Shown here: positions 14,528 through 22,130 of the stretch, one piece after another | Layout: every line of letters starts with the position of its first letter | How positions within the stretch are numbered: the stretch's first letter is position 1 | Origin: Deltaproteobacteria bacterium | Lineage (GTDB): Bacteria; Desulfobacterota; Syntrophia; Syntrophales; Smithellaceae | Direction of reading: 5' to 3' | Assembly: GCA_009668925.1 (NCBI GenBank) | Contig: SBEK01000050.1 | Coordinates: forward strand, 1-22,130 | DNA: 22,130 nucleotides | The notes under the pieces: generated by a model | Databases searched by the model: none | Seen by the model: only the letters and a program-made list of their open reading frames with translations | Told to the model about the DNA's origin: nothing | Program-made: the position numbers and the translations under genes

Positions 14528-15421
14528 TTAAGAATCAAGCTTCACTTTTGAATCGCCGTCCGTAATCTGATCGATAATACCCTGCATCATTTTCCCCGTC
14601 GGTGTTTCAGAGGAATGATCAATAAATACTTTGCCGCTGTCGCCGGACAGAGCGATGCCCGGGTCCATGGGAATCGCGCCCAGAAACGGCACGTTCATGT
14701 CCGTGGCGATTTTTCGGCCGCCGCCTTCCGGGAGAATCTGGGTGATTTCGCCGCACTTGGGGCAGACAAAACCGCTCATGTTCTCCACGATGCCCAGCAC
14801 CGGGACATTGACCTGGCGGCAAAAACTGACGGACTTGCGCACGTCGACGGCCGCTACACGCTGCGGTGTCGTGACAATCACTGCGCCGGTCAGCGGCTGA
14901 ATCAGCTGGCACAGCGACAGAGGTTCGTCGCCGGTGCCCGGAGGCGCATCCACGATCAGATAGTCCAGGTCGCCCCAGTTGACGTCCGTCAGAAACTGCC
15001 GGATAATGCCCATCTTTACCGGGCCGCGCCAGATCACGGCGTCATCCGGGTTTTGCAGCAAGAAGCCCAGGGACATGACTTTCAGCGCACCGGATTGCGC
15101 CGGGAAGAGTTCTCCCGCGGTGCCTTTGAGGGTTTCATTTTCCAGTCCCAGCATGGTGGGTACGCTCGGACCGTGGATGTCCACATCGAGCAGTCCCACA
15201 CGCAGGCCGGACCGCGCCAGCGCCGCGGCGAGATTCACGGCGACGGTGCTTTTGCCCACGCCGCCCTTGCCGGAGAGCACTACGATTTTATGCTGGATGC
15301 GGCAGAGTCTCTTCTGCAGGCGCTGCCGGTCTTCATATTCTTTCTTATTTTCGTTTTGGGCCTGATTCCTGGCCGAACAGCTGGTGTCCCTGCAGGAATC
15401 GCAGGTCTTTTCATTAGCCAC
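14528..15421 (-). CDS. Mrp/NBP35-type iron-sulfur carrier P-loop ATPase
   Basis: A 297-residue deviant Walker A ATPase that binds and transfers Fe-S clusters. Landmarks are GKGGVGKST (51-59), DVDIHGPSVP, VDAPPGTGDEPLS, and the C-terminal cluster-bridging pair Cys220/Cys223 in VCPKCGE. An extra N-terminal set, CDSCRDTSC (7-15), recalls the N-terminal Fe-S site of NBP35. I chose GTG at 15421 because GGAGG lies 8 bases upstream; a longer frame from ATG 15505 has no binding site. It follows the NifX-like gene after about 210 bases and belongs to the DUF134 cluster. It would load Fe-S or Fe-Mo-type clusters onto apo-enzymes. Confidence 0.88.
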   Translation of the reverse strand: MANEKTCDSCRDTSCSARNQAQNENKKEYEDRQRLQKRLCRIQHKIVVLSGKGGVGKSTVAVNLAAALARSGLRVGLLDVDIHGPSVPTMLGLENETLKGTAGELFPAQSGALKVMSLGFLLQNPDDAVIWRGPVKMGIIRQFLTDVNWGDLDYLIVDAPPGTGDEPLSLCQLIQPLTGAVIVTTPQRVAAVDVRKSVSFCRQVNVPVLGIVENMSGFVCPKCGEITQILPEGGGRKIATDMNVPFLGAIPMDPGIALSGDSGKVFIDHSSETPTGKMMQGIIDQITDGDSKVKLDS

Positions 15422-15631
15422 TTTGGCGTCCTCCGTCGGTTCTATTTTTGCTGACTTATCTGCAAGCGGTTGAGAGCATCCCGTCTGTCCGCTTTGCCGG
15501 ATCATCGCGATGTTGCTGCCTGCGTTGATTTATTTCATATACCCGCTTTCCCGTTTTTGCGCGGCAAGTTCGTCTATTTCATCCTGTCATCCGTTCTGAT
15601 GGATCATCATTCAAAATTTCCGATTTTGCCT

Positions 15632-15994
15632 TCAGCCGTTATGGCAGCCCTGTTCATGGGCGGCGCAGGCCAGTCCCGAATCCCGCAGATTGCCAGCAAG
15701 CCAGCTTTCCGTTACCTCTTTCACATTGCCCCGGCAGCCGCGCAGCACCTGGATTCCGCTCATTCCCAAAACGTTTACGGCGCCCTGTCCCATATTGCCC
15801 GCGAGCATATATTTCACGCCCATTTGGGCGAGAACCTGCGCAATGTTCGATTTGCAGCCGCAGCCGGGAGGCGGGGTGACGGTTTCCTGAGATTGAATGT
15901 TGTTTTGGTCGTCGATTGTGAATACCGTGAAATATTCACAGTGGCCGAAATGCTCGTCCACCTGATCCTGATAAGAGGGTAAGGCGATTTTCAT
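15632..15994 (-). CDS. NifX/NifB-C-terminal-like iron-molybdenum cluster-binding protein
   Basis: A 120-residue protein of the dinitrogenase iron-molybdenum cofactor family (PF02579), found in anaerobes regardless of nitrogen fixation. It starts MKIALPSYQDQVDEHFGHCEYF with the conserved HFGHC (15-19). The sequence continues with PPPGCGC (41-47) and ends in a Cys-containing tail (Cys110, Cys117). It probably binds or carries a metal cluster. The start is fixed by AGGAG 5 bases from the ATG. It lies 17 bases after the DUF134 gene. A hairpin beyond its TGA is too close to be a SECIS element. No nif structural gene is present. Confidence 0.88.
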   Translation of the reverse strand: MKIALPSYQDQVDEHFGHCEYFTVFTIDDQNNIQSQETVTPPPGCGCKSNIAQVLAQMGVKYMLAGNMGQGAVNVLGMSGIQVLRGCRGNVKEVTESWLAGNLRDSGLACAAHEQGCHNG

Positions 15995-16011
15995 TATTTC
16001 TCCTTTTAGTG

Positions 16012-16356
16012 CTATGGTTTCTTTTTGCCCCGGCAGAATTTGGGCCGGCTGCCGGCGGCAGTTTCATTAAGAGTAACTTTTCCGCCTTCAATTTTCAGCG
16101 CTTTGGCGTGGAGCAGAACGTCGGCAATCTTCTGGTGCGCCGCTTCGATAATTCTGCCGAACGTCTGGCGGGAAATATTCATCCGCGCTGCCGCCTCTTC
16201 CTGATAAAGTTGCTCATAGTCCGCCAGGCGGACGGCTTCGAATTCATCAAGGCTCAGAACAACCTCCTCCAGATCTATGGTGGGTATTCCCCGCGGCTTG
16301 AAATAATTTTTATCCGGCACGCCGCAGATCTGACGATTGCATTTGGGCCTCGGCAT
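16012..16356 (-). CDS. DUF134 helix-turn-helix protein
   Basis: A 114-residue predicted DNA-binding protein of the DUF134 family. The start MPRPKCNRQICGVP is the family signature, with Cys6 and Cys11 able to bind a metal. The middle (LDEFEAVRLADYEQLYQEEAAARMNISRQT) is a sigma-region-4-like helix-turn-helix at about residues 35-72. I chose the ATG at 16356 with AAGGAG 9 bases upstream; an upstream ATG at 16491 adds 45 residues unlike the family. It heads the minus-strand cluster with NifX-like and Mrp genes, where it is likely the local regulator, and it is divergent from yedE across 236 bases. Confidence 0.88.
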   Translation of the reverse strand: MPRPKCNRQICGVPDKNYFKPRGIPTIDLEEVVLSLDEFEAVRLADYEQLYQEEAAARMNISRQTFGRIIEAAHQKIADVLLHAKALKIEGGKVTLNETAAGSRPKFCRGKKKP

Positions 16357-16519
16357 GTTCCTGGTCTCCTTCGCCGCTTTAATAAGCATATGCTCATAAT
16401 ATGTCAAGCCACAAATTCGCCGGGGACGATTTTCATCGCACCCGGAAAAATAATGGACGGTTGCGAGTCGGTCCGAGGTGCTGCGCTTCATTCCTTCAAG
16501 GAATAATACAGCGGGAAAT

Positions 16520-16565
16520 ATTCATTTAATGAATTTGATTTTGCCCCCGTTTCGTTGCTAGAAAC
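16520..16565 (+). promoter_or_regulatory. Two inverted repeats in the yedE / DUF134 divergent region
   Basis: ATTCATTTAATGAAT (16520-16534) is a perfect palindrome of 7-1-7 bases. A second inverted repeat, GTTTC-N7-GAAAC, lies at 16549-16565. Both lie between the divergent DUF134 and yedE starts and are candidate regulator sites. I could not fix a -35/-10 pair. Confidence 0.4.
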
Positions 16566-16592
16566 AACGCACCATACTTCTGGGGGTGTACC

Positions 16593-17672
16593 ATGAAGAA
16601 TATTTTTTCATCCCGAACGGGAATCATTATCGTGGGAGCCGTAATCGGCGTCGGAGCGGCGCTCTTACAGTATTTCGGAAATCCGCCCAACATGGGGATC
16701 TGCGTGGCTTGTTTCGAAAGGGATATCGCGGGCGCGCTGGGTCTGCACCGGGCGGATGTGGTTCAGTATCTGCGGCCGGAAATCATGGGGTTTGTCATCG
16801 GCGCTTTTATCGCGGCGTTTGCCGCCGGTGAGTATAAGCCGCGCGGCGGTTCTTCACCGTTGATCCGTTTCTTTCTGGGTGTCTTTGCCATGATCGGCGC
16901 GCTGGTTTTTCTGGGCTGCCCCTGGCGAACGCTGCTTCGGCTGGCCGGCGGCGACGGGAACGCCATTTTCGGCTTGTTGGGACTGGTTTTCGGGATCTTT
17001 ATCGGCGTTCAGTTTCTGAAGCGGGGCTACAGTCTGGGGCGGAGCTATACGCAGAGAAAAGCCAGCGGCTGGGTTTTCCCGGCGCTGATGGCCGGGCTTT
17101 TTCTTCTGTTGGTGTTCCAGGTGTCTTTTACGCCCGGCGGTCCGATTTTCTTCAGCGTCAAGGGTCCCGGGTCGCAGCACGCCCCGATCCTGATCAGCGC
17201 TTTTGCCGGACTGGTAATCGGCGCGCTGGCGCAGAGAAGCCGTTTTTGCACGATGGGGGCGTTTCGCGACGTCCTGATCATCCGGAATTTTCATCTGGCG
17301 AGCGGCGTGGCCGGCCTTCTGGTTTTTGCTTTTATCGCCAATCTGATTCTCGGGCAGTTCCACCCCGGTTTTGAAGGCCAGCCGATTGCGCATACGAATC
17401 AGGTCTGGAATTTTCTGGGAATGACGCTGGCGGGTCTGGCCTTTGCGCTGGCCGGCGGCTGCCCCGGGCGGCAGTTGTTCTTGTCCGGCGAAGGGGACAT
17501 GGATGCGGCGATTTTTGCCACGGGCATGATCGTGGGCGCGGCGTTGGCCCATAACTTCGCCGCGGTGTCGTCTCCTAAAGGGGTCGGCGCTTTCGGACCG
17601 GCCGCCGTGGTGGTCGGACTGGCTTTCTGCCTGATCATCGGGTTTACTGAGCGGGACAAAATAAATGCTTGA
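16593..17672 (+). CDS. yedE: YedE-type selenium/sulfur transporter
   Basis: A 359-residue polytopic membrane protein of the YedE/YeeE family. Many hydrophobic segments alternate with short loops. The conserved Cys motifs are visible: MGICVACFERDIAGALG near residue 35, FLGCPWRTLLRLAGGDGNA, RSRFCTMGAFRDVL and AGGCPGRQLFLSGEGD. The family is the putative importer of selenium (or thiosulfate-type sulfur), and the type next to a TusA-like protein is associated with selenium use in comparative genomics. The start has GGGGGTG 5 bases from the ATG. It is the first of four rightward genes, 21 bases before the TusA-like start, and divergent from DUF134. Confidence 0.88.
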   Translation: MKNIFSSRTGIIIVGAVIGVGAALLQYFGNPPNMGICVACFERDIAGALGLHRADVVQYLRPEIMGFVIGAFIAAFAAGEYKPRGGSSPLIRFFLGVFAMIGALVFLGCPWRTLLRLAGGDGNAIFGLLGLVFGIFIGVQFLKRGYSLGRSYTQRKASGWVFPALMAGLFLLLVFQVSFTPGGPIFFSVKGPGSQHAPILISAFAGLVIGALAQRSRFCTMGAFRDVLIIRNFHLASGVAGLLVFAFIANLILGQFHPGFEGQPIAHTNQVWNFLGMTLAGLAFALAGGCPGRQLFLSGEGDMDAAIFATGMIVGAALAHNFAAVSSPKGVGAFGPAAVVVGLAFCLIIGFTERDKINA

Positions 17673-17693
17673 TAAAGTAAATGGAGGATGACA

Positions 17694-17909
17694 ATGAGTG
17701 CAAAGCGAATTGACGCCAGAGGGTTATCCTGCCCGCAGCCGGTGGTCCTGACGGACCGGGCGATTGCGGCCGGCGACACCGATCTGGAAATTCTGGTGGA
17801 CAATGAAACGGCGCGGGAGAATGTCATGCGCCTGGCCGCGAAAAGAGGGTTTAAAGCGGACACGCGGTCCGAAGGCGAGGATATTCTCATTCTGGCCGCG
17901 AAATCGTAA
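17694..17909 (+). CDS. TusA-like sulfur/selenium carrier protein
   Basis: A 71-residue protein with the single TusA (SirA) fold. The start MSAKRIDARGLSCPQPVVLT contains the CPxP active site with Cys13, which carries persulfide or perselenide in this family. Members adjacent to yedE are called YedF-like; full-length YedF adds a DsrE/F-like second domain, which is absent here. Two ATGs occur in the start region; the second (17694) has GGAGG 6 bases upstream, the first has no spacing. It lies between yedE and the cysteine desulfurase-like gene. Confidence 0.87.
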   Translation: MSAKRIDARGLSCPQPVVLTDRAIAAGDTDLEILVDNETARENVMRLAAKRGFKADTRSEGEDILILAAKS

Positions 17910-17922
17910 AGCGAAATAGGGA

Positions 17923-19101
17923 ATGATGGAAACACTCTATCTGGATAACGCCGCCACGACGTTTCCCAAACCGGAAGCGATGCTGGCGGCCATGATTCGT
18001 TATCAGCAGGATGTCGGCGCCTCTCCGGGGCGGTCGGGCCACGGGCTTTCCATTGATGCGGGCCGGACCGTTCTTGAGGCGCGCGAAGCGCTGGCCCGTC
18101 TGTTCAATATTGAAGATCCCCTCCGCATCGCGTTCACCCGAAACGTGACGGAAGCCCTCAACATCGCTTTGCTCGGCCTGCTTAAAGAAGGCGATCATGT
18201 CGTGACCACGAGCATGGAGCATAATTCGGTCATGCGGCCGCTGCGCTTTCTCCAGTCGCACGGCGTGGCGGTGACGGTGATTCCCTGTTCGCCCCGGGGG
18301 GAGCTTGATCCCGGCGACATTCGGAAGGCTTTACAAAGGAACACCAGGCTGGTCGTGCTGACACACGCCTCCAATGTGACCGGAACCATCCTGCCGGTTC
18401 TCGAAGCCGGCAACGTTCTGCGGGACCGGGAAAATGTTTTGCTGTGTGTGGATGCCGCCCAGACCGCGGGCGCATTGCCCATAGATGTGACGAGCATGCG
18501 GATTGATCTGCTGGCCTTTACCGGCCACAAATCTCTCTACGGCCCTCAAGGCACGGGAGGATTGTATATTCGCAAGGGCATCGATCGGGACATCGCCCCT
18601 CTGATGAGAGGCGGGACGGGCAGCCGCTCGGAATTTGAAGAACAGCCGGATTTCATGCCGGACAAGTACGAAAGCGGCACGCCCAATGTTATCGGACTTG
18701 CGGGACTCGGCGCGTCCGCGGCCTTCATTCTGGAGCGGACCATCGCCGCGATCCGGGCAAAAGAAGAACGGCTGACCGCTCGCTTTCTGGACCGGTTGAA
18801 AGCCATGCGGGATCGCGTAACGATCTACGGCCCGCAGGATGCGGCACGGCAAACCGCCGTGGTTTCCTTTAACGTAAAGAACGTTACACCATCGGATGCC
18901 GCTCTCTATTTTGAAGAAAAATGGGGCATTCTGTGCCGGCCCGGCCTGCATTGCGCACCGTCGGCCCACAAAACACTCGGAACCTTTCCACAGGGTACGG
19001 TGCGCTTCAGTTTCGGAGTGTTCAATGCGGAAAAGGACATGGACACGGCGGCCGATGCCGTGGAAGATTTGGCGAAGAAGGGAAACGCTTTTCACTCATG
19101 A
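17923..19101 (+). CDS. Cysteine desulfurase family protein (EF2568-type, PLP-dependent)
   Basis: A 392-residue class V aminotransferase-fold PLP enzyme. The start is LYLDNAATTFPKP, the PLP lysine is Lys203 in FTGHKSLYGPQGTGG, and the catalytic cysteine is Cys344 in CRPGLHCAPSAHKTLG (Cys338 nearby). It releases sulfur, or selenium, from cysteine or selenocysteine to a carrier. The whole pattern fits the EF2568-type family, which often lies beside selenium genes rather than the iscS branch. ATG codons at 17923 and 17926 are both possible; AGGGA is very close. Stop and next start overlap as ATGA, so it is coupled to the DUF3343 gene. Confidence 0.87.
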   Translation: MMETLYLDNAATTFPKPEAMLAAMIRYQQDVGASPGRSGHGLSIDAGRTVLEAREALARLFNIEDPLRIAFTRNVTEALNIALLGLLKEGDHVVTTSMEHNSVMRPLRFLQSHGVAVTVIPCSPRGELDPGDIRKALQRNTRLVVLTHASNVTGTILPVLEAGNVLRDRENVLLCVDAAQTAGALPIDVTSMRIDLLAFTGHKSLYGPQGTGGLYIRKGIDRDIAPLMRGGTGSRSEFEEQPDFMPDKYESGTPNVIGLAGLGASAAFILERTIAAIRAKEERLTARFLDRLKAMRDRVTIYGPQDAARQTAVVSFNVKNVTPSDAALYFEEKWGILCRPGLHCAPSAHKTLGTFPQGTVRFSFGVFNAEKDMDTAADAVEDLAKKGNAFHS

Positions 19102-19325
19102 TGCAAAATGAACCTTTCAGTGTTGTCCTTTTTGAGTCCGTCAGCCACGCGTTGCGCGCGGAAAAAATAATCAAAGCCGAGAAGATATCCTGCAAACTGA
19201 TTCCCGTGCCGCGCCATCTCAGCTCCGATTGCGGCGTTTGCCTTCGTTTCCATACGGCGGACAAGGAACGGATCGCCGCCCTCTTGAAAGACAAACTGGA
19301 TTTCTTTGAGATCAAAGACATCTGA
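19098..19325 (+). CDS. DUF3343 Se/S carrier-like small protein
   Basis: A 75-residue protein of the DUF3343 family (Pfam describes it as putative Se/S carrier protein-like). It starts MMQNEPFSVVLFESVSHALR, and the core is KLIPVPRHLSSDCGVCLRF with Cys45 and Cys48, the conserved DCGxC pair. It probably takes sulfur or selenium from the adjacent desulfurase. The ATG overlaps the upstream stop by four bases, so translation is coupled. It is the last gene of the four-gene selenium-type set; no clear terminator follows. Confidence 0.85.
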   Translation: MMQNEPFSVVLFESVSHALRAEKIIKAEKISCKLIPVPRHLSSDCGVCLRFHTADKERIAALLKDKLDFFEIKDI

Positions 19326-19454
19326 CCGCGCGGGACCCCTCCCCGGGATCATCCTGTACCATTCAAGCAACGGATAGAGTAAAATAATCCATGGACCGGG
19401 AACAGATCCGGATGTATAGATATGACCATCCATATCATCCGGGAAAGGAGCGCC

Positions 19455-20135
19455 ATGAAAAAGGATAAATTGCCGGTCCAGTGCGCGCATTGCACTGTTG
19501 CGCAGGGTGAAAGAATCTGTCTGAACCGGAAGGGCGGGGCGGGTGACGGCTGCCCCACCGTCTTCCAAAAGAAGAAAATCAACCAGGCCGGGACGATTTA
19601 TACGGATGCCGCCGTGGAGGAATTTGCTAGGCAGGCCTCTATCCAGGAAGGGGAATGTTATGCCGGAAGGGATCAAAAGCCTTTTGTGCTTCATCCGGTC
19701 AAAACGAGAATCGAAGAGATCGGCGAGTTCGCTCAAAAAATGGGCTACGTCCGTCTGGGGCTGGTTTTTTGTGCGGGACTCGCGCGCGAAGCCGCGATCG
19801 TTGCCGGTCTCCTGGAAAAGCGCGGCTTCGAAGTGGTTTCCGTTATCTGTAAAGTAGGCGCGGTGCCCAAGGAATCCATCGGCGTCAAAGACGAAGAAAA
19901 AATCCGTCCGGCCCTCCATGAGTCCATGTGCAATCCCATCGCCCAGGCGCTGATCGTCAACGATGCACAGGTCGATTTCAATGTCCTGGTGGGGTTGTGC
20001 GTGGGCCACGATTCTTTATTTTTCAAATATGCCGCGGCGCCGACCACCGTCCTGGCCGTGAAAGACCGGGTCACGGGGCACAATCCCCTGGCGGCGATAT
20101 ATCTCTCGGACGTCTATTACAGCCGCTTGAAGTAG
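19455..20135 (+). CDS. DUF1847 metal-binding-type protein
   Basis: A 226-residue protein matching the DUF1847 family of anaerobes. The N-terminus carries four cysteines (10, 13, 22, 33) in CAHC and DGCP, a probable metal or cluster site. The body has GYVRLGLVFCAGLAREA, GFEVVSVICKVG, the MCNPIAQA motif and NVLVGLCVGHDSLFFKYAAAPTTVLAVKDR. Function is unknown. The ATG at 19455 has AGGAG 4 bases upstream; an earlier in-frame ATG at 19422 has none. It starts 129 bases after DUF3343 and is probably a separate unit. Confidence 0.85.
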   Translation: MKKDKLPVQCAHCTVAQGERICLNRKGGAGDGCPTVFQKKKINQAGTIYTDAAVEEFARQASIQEGECYAGRDQKPFVLHPVKTRIEEIGEFAQKMGYVRLGLVFCAGLAREAAIVAGLLEKRGFEVVSVICKVGAVPKESIGVKDEEKIRPALHESMCNPIAQALIVNDAQVDFNVLVGLCVGHDSLFFKYAAAPTTVLAVKDRVTGHNPLAAIYLSDVYYSRLK

Positions 20136-20256
20136 CATCCGCCGCCGGAAGGCCCGGGGGACATATTCAGCGAGATGTCCGTGGAGGGTCTCAAAATTAA
20201 CTGTTCAAGAAATCATCAATCGTGTAAAATCAGGATAAAAAAAGGAGAGTGGACGT

Positions 20257-20751
20257 ATGGCGAATAGCTCTTTGACCCTAGCCGGCTTCAAGTCATACCG
20301 GCGGGCGGCTCTTGCTTTCGGTCTGCTGGTGTTGCTGCCCTGTCTCTTGAGCCTGGTCAATGTCACGTTTGCCGGGAACTGGAAAATTCATTTCTTTCCG
20401 GCGGCGATTTTCCTGGCGGCTTTGAGCTTCGGTCCGGCGGGCGGATTGATCGCCGGCGTGACCGGGTCGCTCTATTCCGCCGTTTTTCTCGGGAACCCCT
20501 ACCTTCTGGCGGGCAATGCGCTCCTGGGTTTTTTGACGGGTGTCTTCTTCAGAAAAACCGGGAGAATGGTTCCCTCGGCCATGCTGGCTTTTGCCTGCCA
20601 GTTGCCCTGGCTCGTCGTCTCGGATTACTACTTTGTTCATCTGCCGCTTGATTTCATCACCAGGCTGGCGATCGTCCTGTGCCTGGGGAATCTCCTGTGG
20701 GCGCTCATGATCGATTTGGCGATGAAGCCGATTAAAAAATATCTATGCTGA
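20257..20751 (+). CDS. Small integral membrane protein, ECF S-component-like
   Basis: A 164-residue hydrophobic protein with about five membrane segments: residues near 18-40, 47-64, 65-90, 105-122 and 136-155. The short soluble loops and glycine-rich helices (FGPAGGLIAGVTGSLYSAVFLGNPYLLAGNALLGFLTG) look like the substrate-binding S component of an energy-coupling-factor vitamin transporter, but no ECF A or T gene is nearby, so this is a guess. AGGAG lies 9 bases before the ATG. The stop overlaps the start of the DUF1893 gene by seven bases. A short inverted repeat, GGACAT / ATGTCC (20159-20180), lies upstream. Confidence 0.7.
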   Translation: MANSSLTLAGFKSYRRAALAFGLLVLLPCLLSLVNVTFAGNWKIHFFPAAIFLAALSFGPAGGLIAGVTGSLYSAVFLGNPYLLAGNALLGFLTGVFFRKTGRMVPSAMLAFACQLPWLVVSDYYFVHLPLDFITRLAIVLCLGNLLWALMIDLAMKPIKKYLC

Positions 20752-21185
20752 TTCCTGATTTTTCCCGGTATTCGCTGGCGCTCGTGGAAGGGGAGACCAT
20801 TATTTATTCTTCCAACGGCGCGGGGCTGCGTCCCTTGTGGGATGCGCTTAAAATGTTTCACGACAGGTCCGGATTGACTTTGCATGACAAAGTCATGGGG
20901 CTGGCCGCGGCCAGGCTCATTGTCTATTCCGGCGTGGTCGCCGGCGTGGTCACGAAAGTGGCATCAATGCCGGCCCGGCGGTTTCTTCGGGAAAACGGCA
21001 TCGCGCTTTCGGCGGACGGCGTTGCGGATAATATTTTAACCCGGGACAAAAGCAGCGTTTGTCCCGGTGAAGTAATTGCCCTGAGCACGGATGATCCGAA
21101 AGTCTTTTTACAAAAAATCGACGCAATGATGGGTCTTCAGGTACAGAGTATCGCGAATGCTCCCCGGGCGGCCGGGAATCTTTAA
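20745..21185 (+). CDS. DUF1893 protein (cytidine deaminase-like fold)
   Basis: A 146-residue soluble protein of the DUF1893 family, known structurally as cytidine deaminase-like. The body has SNGAGLRPLWDAL, DKVMGLAAARLIVYSGV and ALSADGVADNILTRDKSSVCPGEV; the C-terminal CPGE is a conserved zinc-type motif. Function unknown. It is translationally coupled to the membrane protein upstream. Its stop overlaps by two bases the stop of the opposing small membrane protein gene. Confidence 0.82.
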   Translation: MLIPDFSRYSLALVEGETIIYSSNGAGLRPLWDALKMFHDRSGLTLHDKVMGLAAARLIVYSGVVAGVVTKVASMPARRFLRENGIALSADGVADNILTRDKSSVCPGEVIALSTDDPKVFLQKIDAMMGLQVQSIANAPRAAGNL

Positions 21186-21421
21186 AGACGCTGCCGGTCT
21201 TTGTTTTCTTCTCTTTGTTGTTCCGGAGGCAATTCCGTCTTCGCTCGTGTCGCGAGCAGGAGGGCCACTCCAAGAATCAGGGACACGGCTCCTGGGATGA
21301 AGAAGAAATACGCCAGGGCGAACATCAAACCGCCGTCCGGTAGACTCATCAGGCCCAGAAAGCCAAGCCCGATTGCGAGAATCAGAAACATCCACCCCAA
21401 AACCCTGAAGAATTGTCTCAT
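21182..21421 (-). CDS. Small two-helix membrane protein
   Basis: A 79-residue protein, if started at ATG 21421. It has two hydrophobic segments (MFLILAIGLGFLGLM and FALAYFFFIPGAVSLILGVALLL) and a charged tail (ELPPEQQREENKDRQRL). I do not recognise the family. Longer in-frame starts up to 21598 overlap the hydrolase gene and encode a non-hydrophobic sequence, so the shorter start is preferred (AAGAG nearby). It lies between the convergent DUF1893 gene and the hydrolase. Confidence 0.6.
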   Translation of the reverse strand: MRQFFRVLGWMFLILAIGLGFLGLMSLPDGGLMFALAYFFFIPGAVSLILGVALLLATRAKTELPPEQQREENKDRQRL

Positions 21422-21576
21422 CGCTCTTTTTTCCATTCCCCGCGGCGATTGTCTGCGCCCGTCAATTTCGGTACGCGCCGCCGGCGGACCGTAAGGAAAA
21501 GCGTTTACGGCGACTTTGCCGCATAGGCGTCCAGCACCTTGCCCCGAGTGGATCAAAGCCGCCCCGGCATTCGTGC

Positions 21577-22130
21577 CTAAAGGTGCCGGTCCAGCCACTG
21601 CCGCAGATCGGCGAGGACGACGCTCCGATCCTCGATAAGCTCATTGTACACTTCATGCCGGAGGCCGTTATAGAGTTTGAATGTCTTGTCCCCGGCTCCG
21701 ATCATGTCAAAGAGCTCCCGCTGTCCGGAGAAGGCGGTATCCTCTGATCCGAGCTGGATCAGAACCGGCATTTTGATTTTGAAGGCGTCTTGGGCGCCGA
21801 TCACGACGTAGCGGTTCATTTCATAGGCGAGCCGCGGCGTGATGACGTTGTATACCAGCGGATCGTTCACATAGGCCGAAACGACGTCTTTATCCCGCGA
21901 GATGAACTCCGGCGGCAGGGGCGACTTCACGTGCACGGCGGGCAGGAGCGTGGAAAGGATTCTGGTGAGGACGAGCAGGGCCTTCGGAATGTCGGAACCC
22001 GGCCCGGATCCCGTCCCCGACAGGACAAGCCCTTTGATGTCCGCTGCGTCCTGCTCCGCGTAATTCAGGGCAATGAGGCTGCCCATGGAATGGCCCAGGA
22101 CAAAATAGGGGATGCCGGGAAGGCGCGCTT
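21577..22130 (-). CDS. Alpha/beta hydrolase, lysophospholipase-like, 5' end outside the window
   Basis: The C-terminal 183 codons of an alpha/beta hydrolase; the frame is open to the right edge, where it reads LPGIPYFVLGHSMGSLIAL. GHSMGS is the nucleophile elbow with the catalytic serine. The later GSEDTAF and LRHEVYNE hold the expected Asp and His of the triad. The pattern fits serine hydrolases of the monoglyceride lipase or lysophospholipase (Hydrolase_4) group. The stop is at 21577, and the start lies beyond the window. Confidence 0.87.
   Translation of the reverse strand, partial: ARLPGIPYFVLGHSMGSLIALNYAEQDAADIKGLVLSGTGSGPGSDIPKALLVLTRILSTLLPAVHVKSPLPPEFISRDKDVVSAYVNDPLVYNVITPRLAYEMNRYVVIGAQDAFKIKMPVLIQLGSEDTAFSGQRELFDMIGAGDKTFKLYNGLRHEVYNELIEDRSVVLADLRQWLDRHL

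Noticed and set aside
15610..15634. Hairpin CAAAAU/AUUUUG with CGGAA loop after the UGA stop of the NifX-like gene, as a possible SECIS
   Set aside because: The loop begins only 9 nt after the UGA, too near for a bacterial SECIS, and the frame meets another stop after six codons.
16357..16491. Longer N-terminus for the DUF134 protein
   Set aside because: The family starts at MPRP, and a good ribosome binding site precedes that ATG.

Overview
The window looks like a chromosomal segment of an anaerobic, selenium-using bacterium of the former Deltaproteobacteria (Desulfobacterota, possibly a Syntrophales-type syntroph). This is inferred from gene content: acyl-CoA metabolism, a GlcD-like flavoprotein with CCG-type iron-sulfur partners, a C_GCAxxG_C_C protein, a NifX-like/Mrp/DUF134 cluster, and a YedE-type selenium cluster. 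The taxonomic placement is not proven. Coding DNA is GC-rich; the first gene is AT-richer.

Layout. 1-930: an unrecognised partial gene, then 450 bases with an inverted-repeat element, a striking palindrome and a plus-strand terminator. 931-4856 (minus): an ATC-hydrolase-like protein, an acyl-CoA carboxylase carboxyltransferase subunit and a periplasmic branched-chain-type binding protein with its own terminator and an operator-overlapped promoter. 5464-6330 (plus): a nitronate monooxygenase-like flavoprotein. 6331-6868: repeats. 6869-12401 (minus): a PPOX-family protein, a C_GCAxxG_C_C protein, a translationally coupled Fe-S/FAD/Fe-S oxidoreductase operon, and upstream of it a MerB-like gene. 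12897-16356 (minus): a thioesterase, an MBL-fold hydrolase, and the set DUF134 / NifX-like / Mrp ATPase. 16593-19325 (plus): YedE, a TusA-like protein, a cysteine desulfurase-like enzyme and a DUF3343 Se/S carrier-like protein. 19455-21185 (plus): DUF1847, an integral membrane protein and DUF1893. The right edge carries a small membrane protein and a partial alpha/beta hydrolase on the minus strand.

Main result. The MerB (organomercurial lyase)-like gene at 12401-11694 looks like a broken gene in a standard translation, but it is one continuous frame interrupted by two UGA codons. Both UGAs align by eye with the catalytic cysteines of MerB (Cys96 and Cys159 of the classical enzyme). Each is followed, 17 and 19 nt downstream, by a hairpin with a GGUC-type apical loop, as in bacterial SECIS elements. 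I read it as a 235-residue protein with two selenocysteines. Divergently transcribed from it is a small candidate selenoprotein (12664-12879). It has a strong ribosome binding site and an in-frame UGA, with a GGUUC-loop hairpin 23 nt downstream. A selenium transport and carrier cluster lies about 4 kb away, which fits a selenium-using genome. selA, selB, selC and selD are not in the window, so Sec decoding must be confirmed from the rest of the genome.
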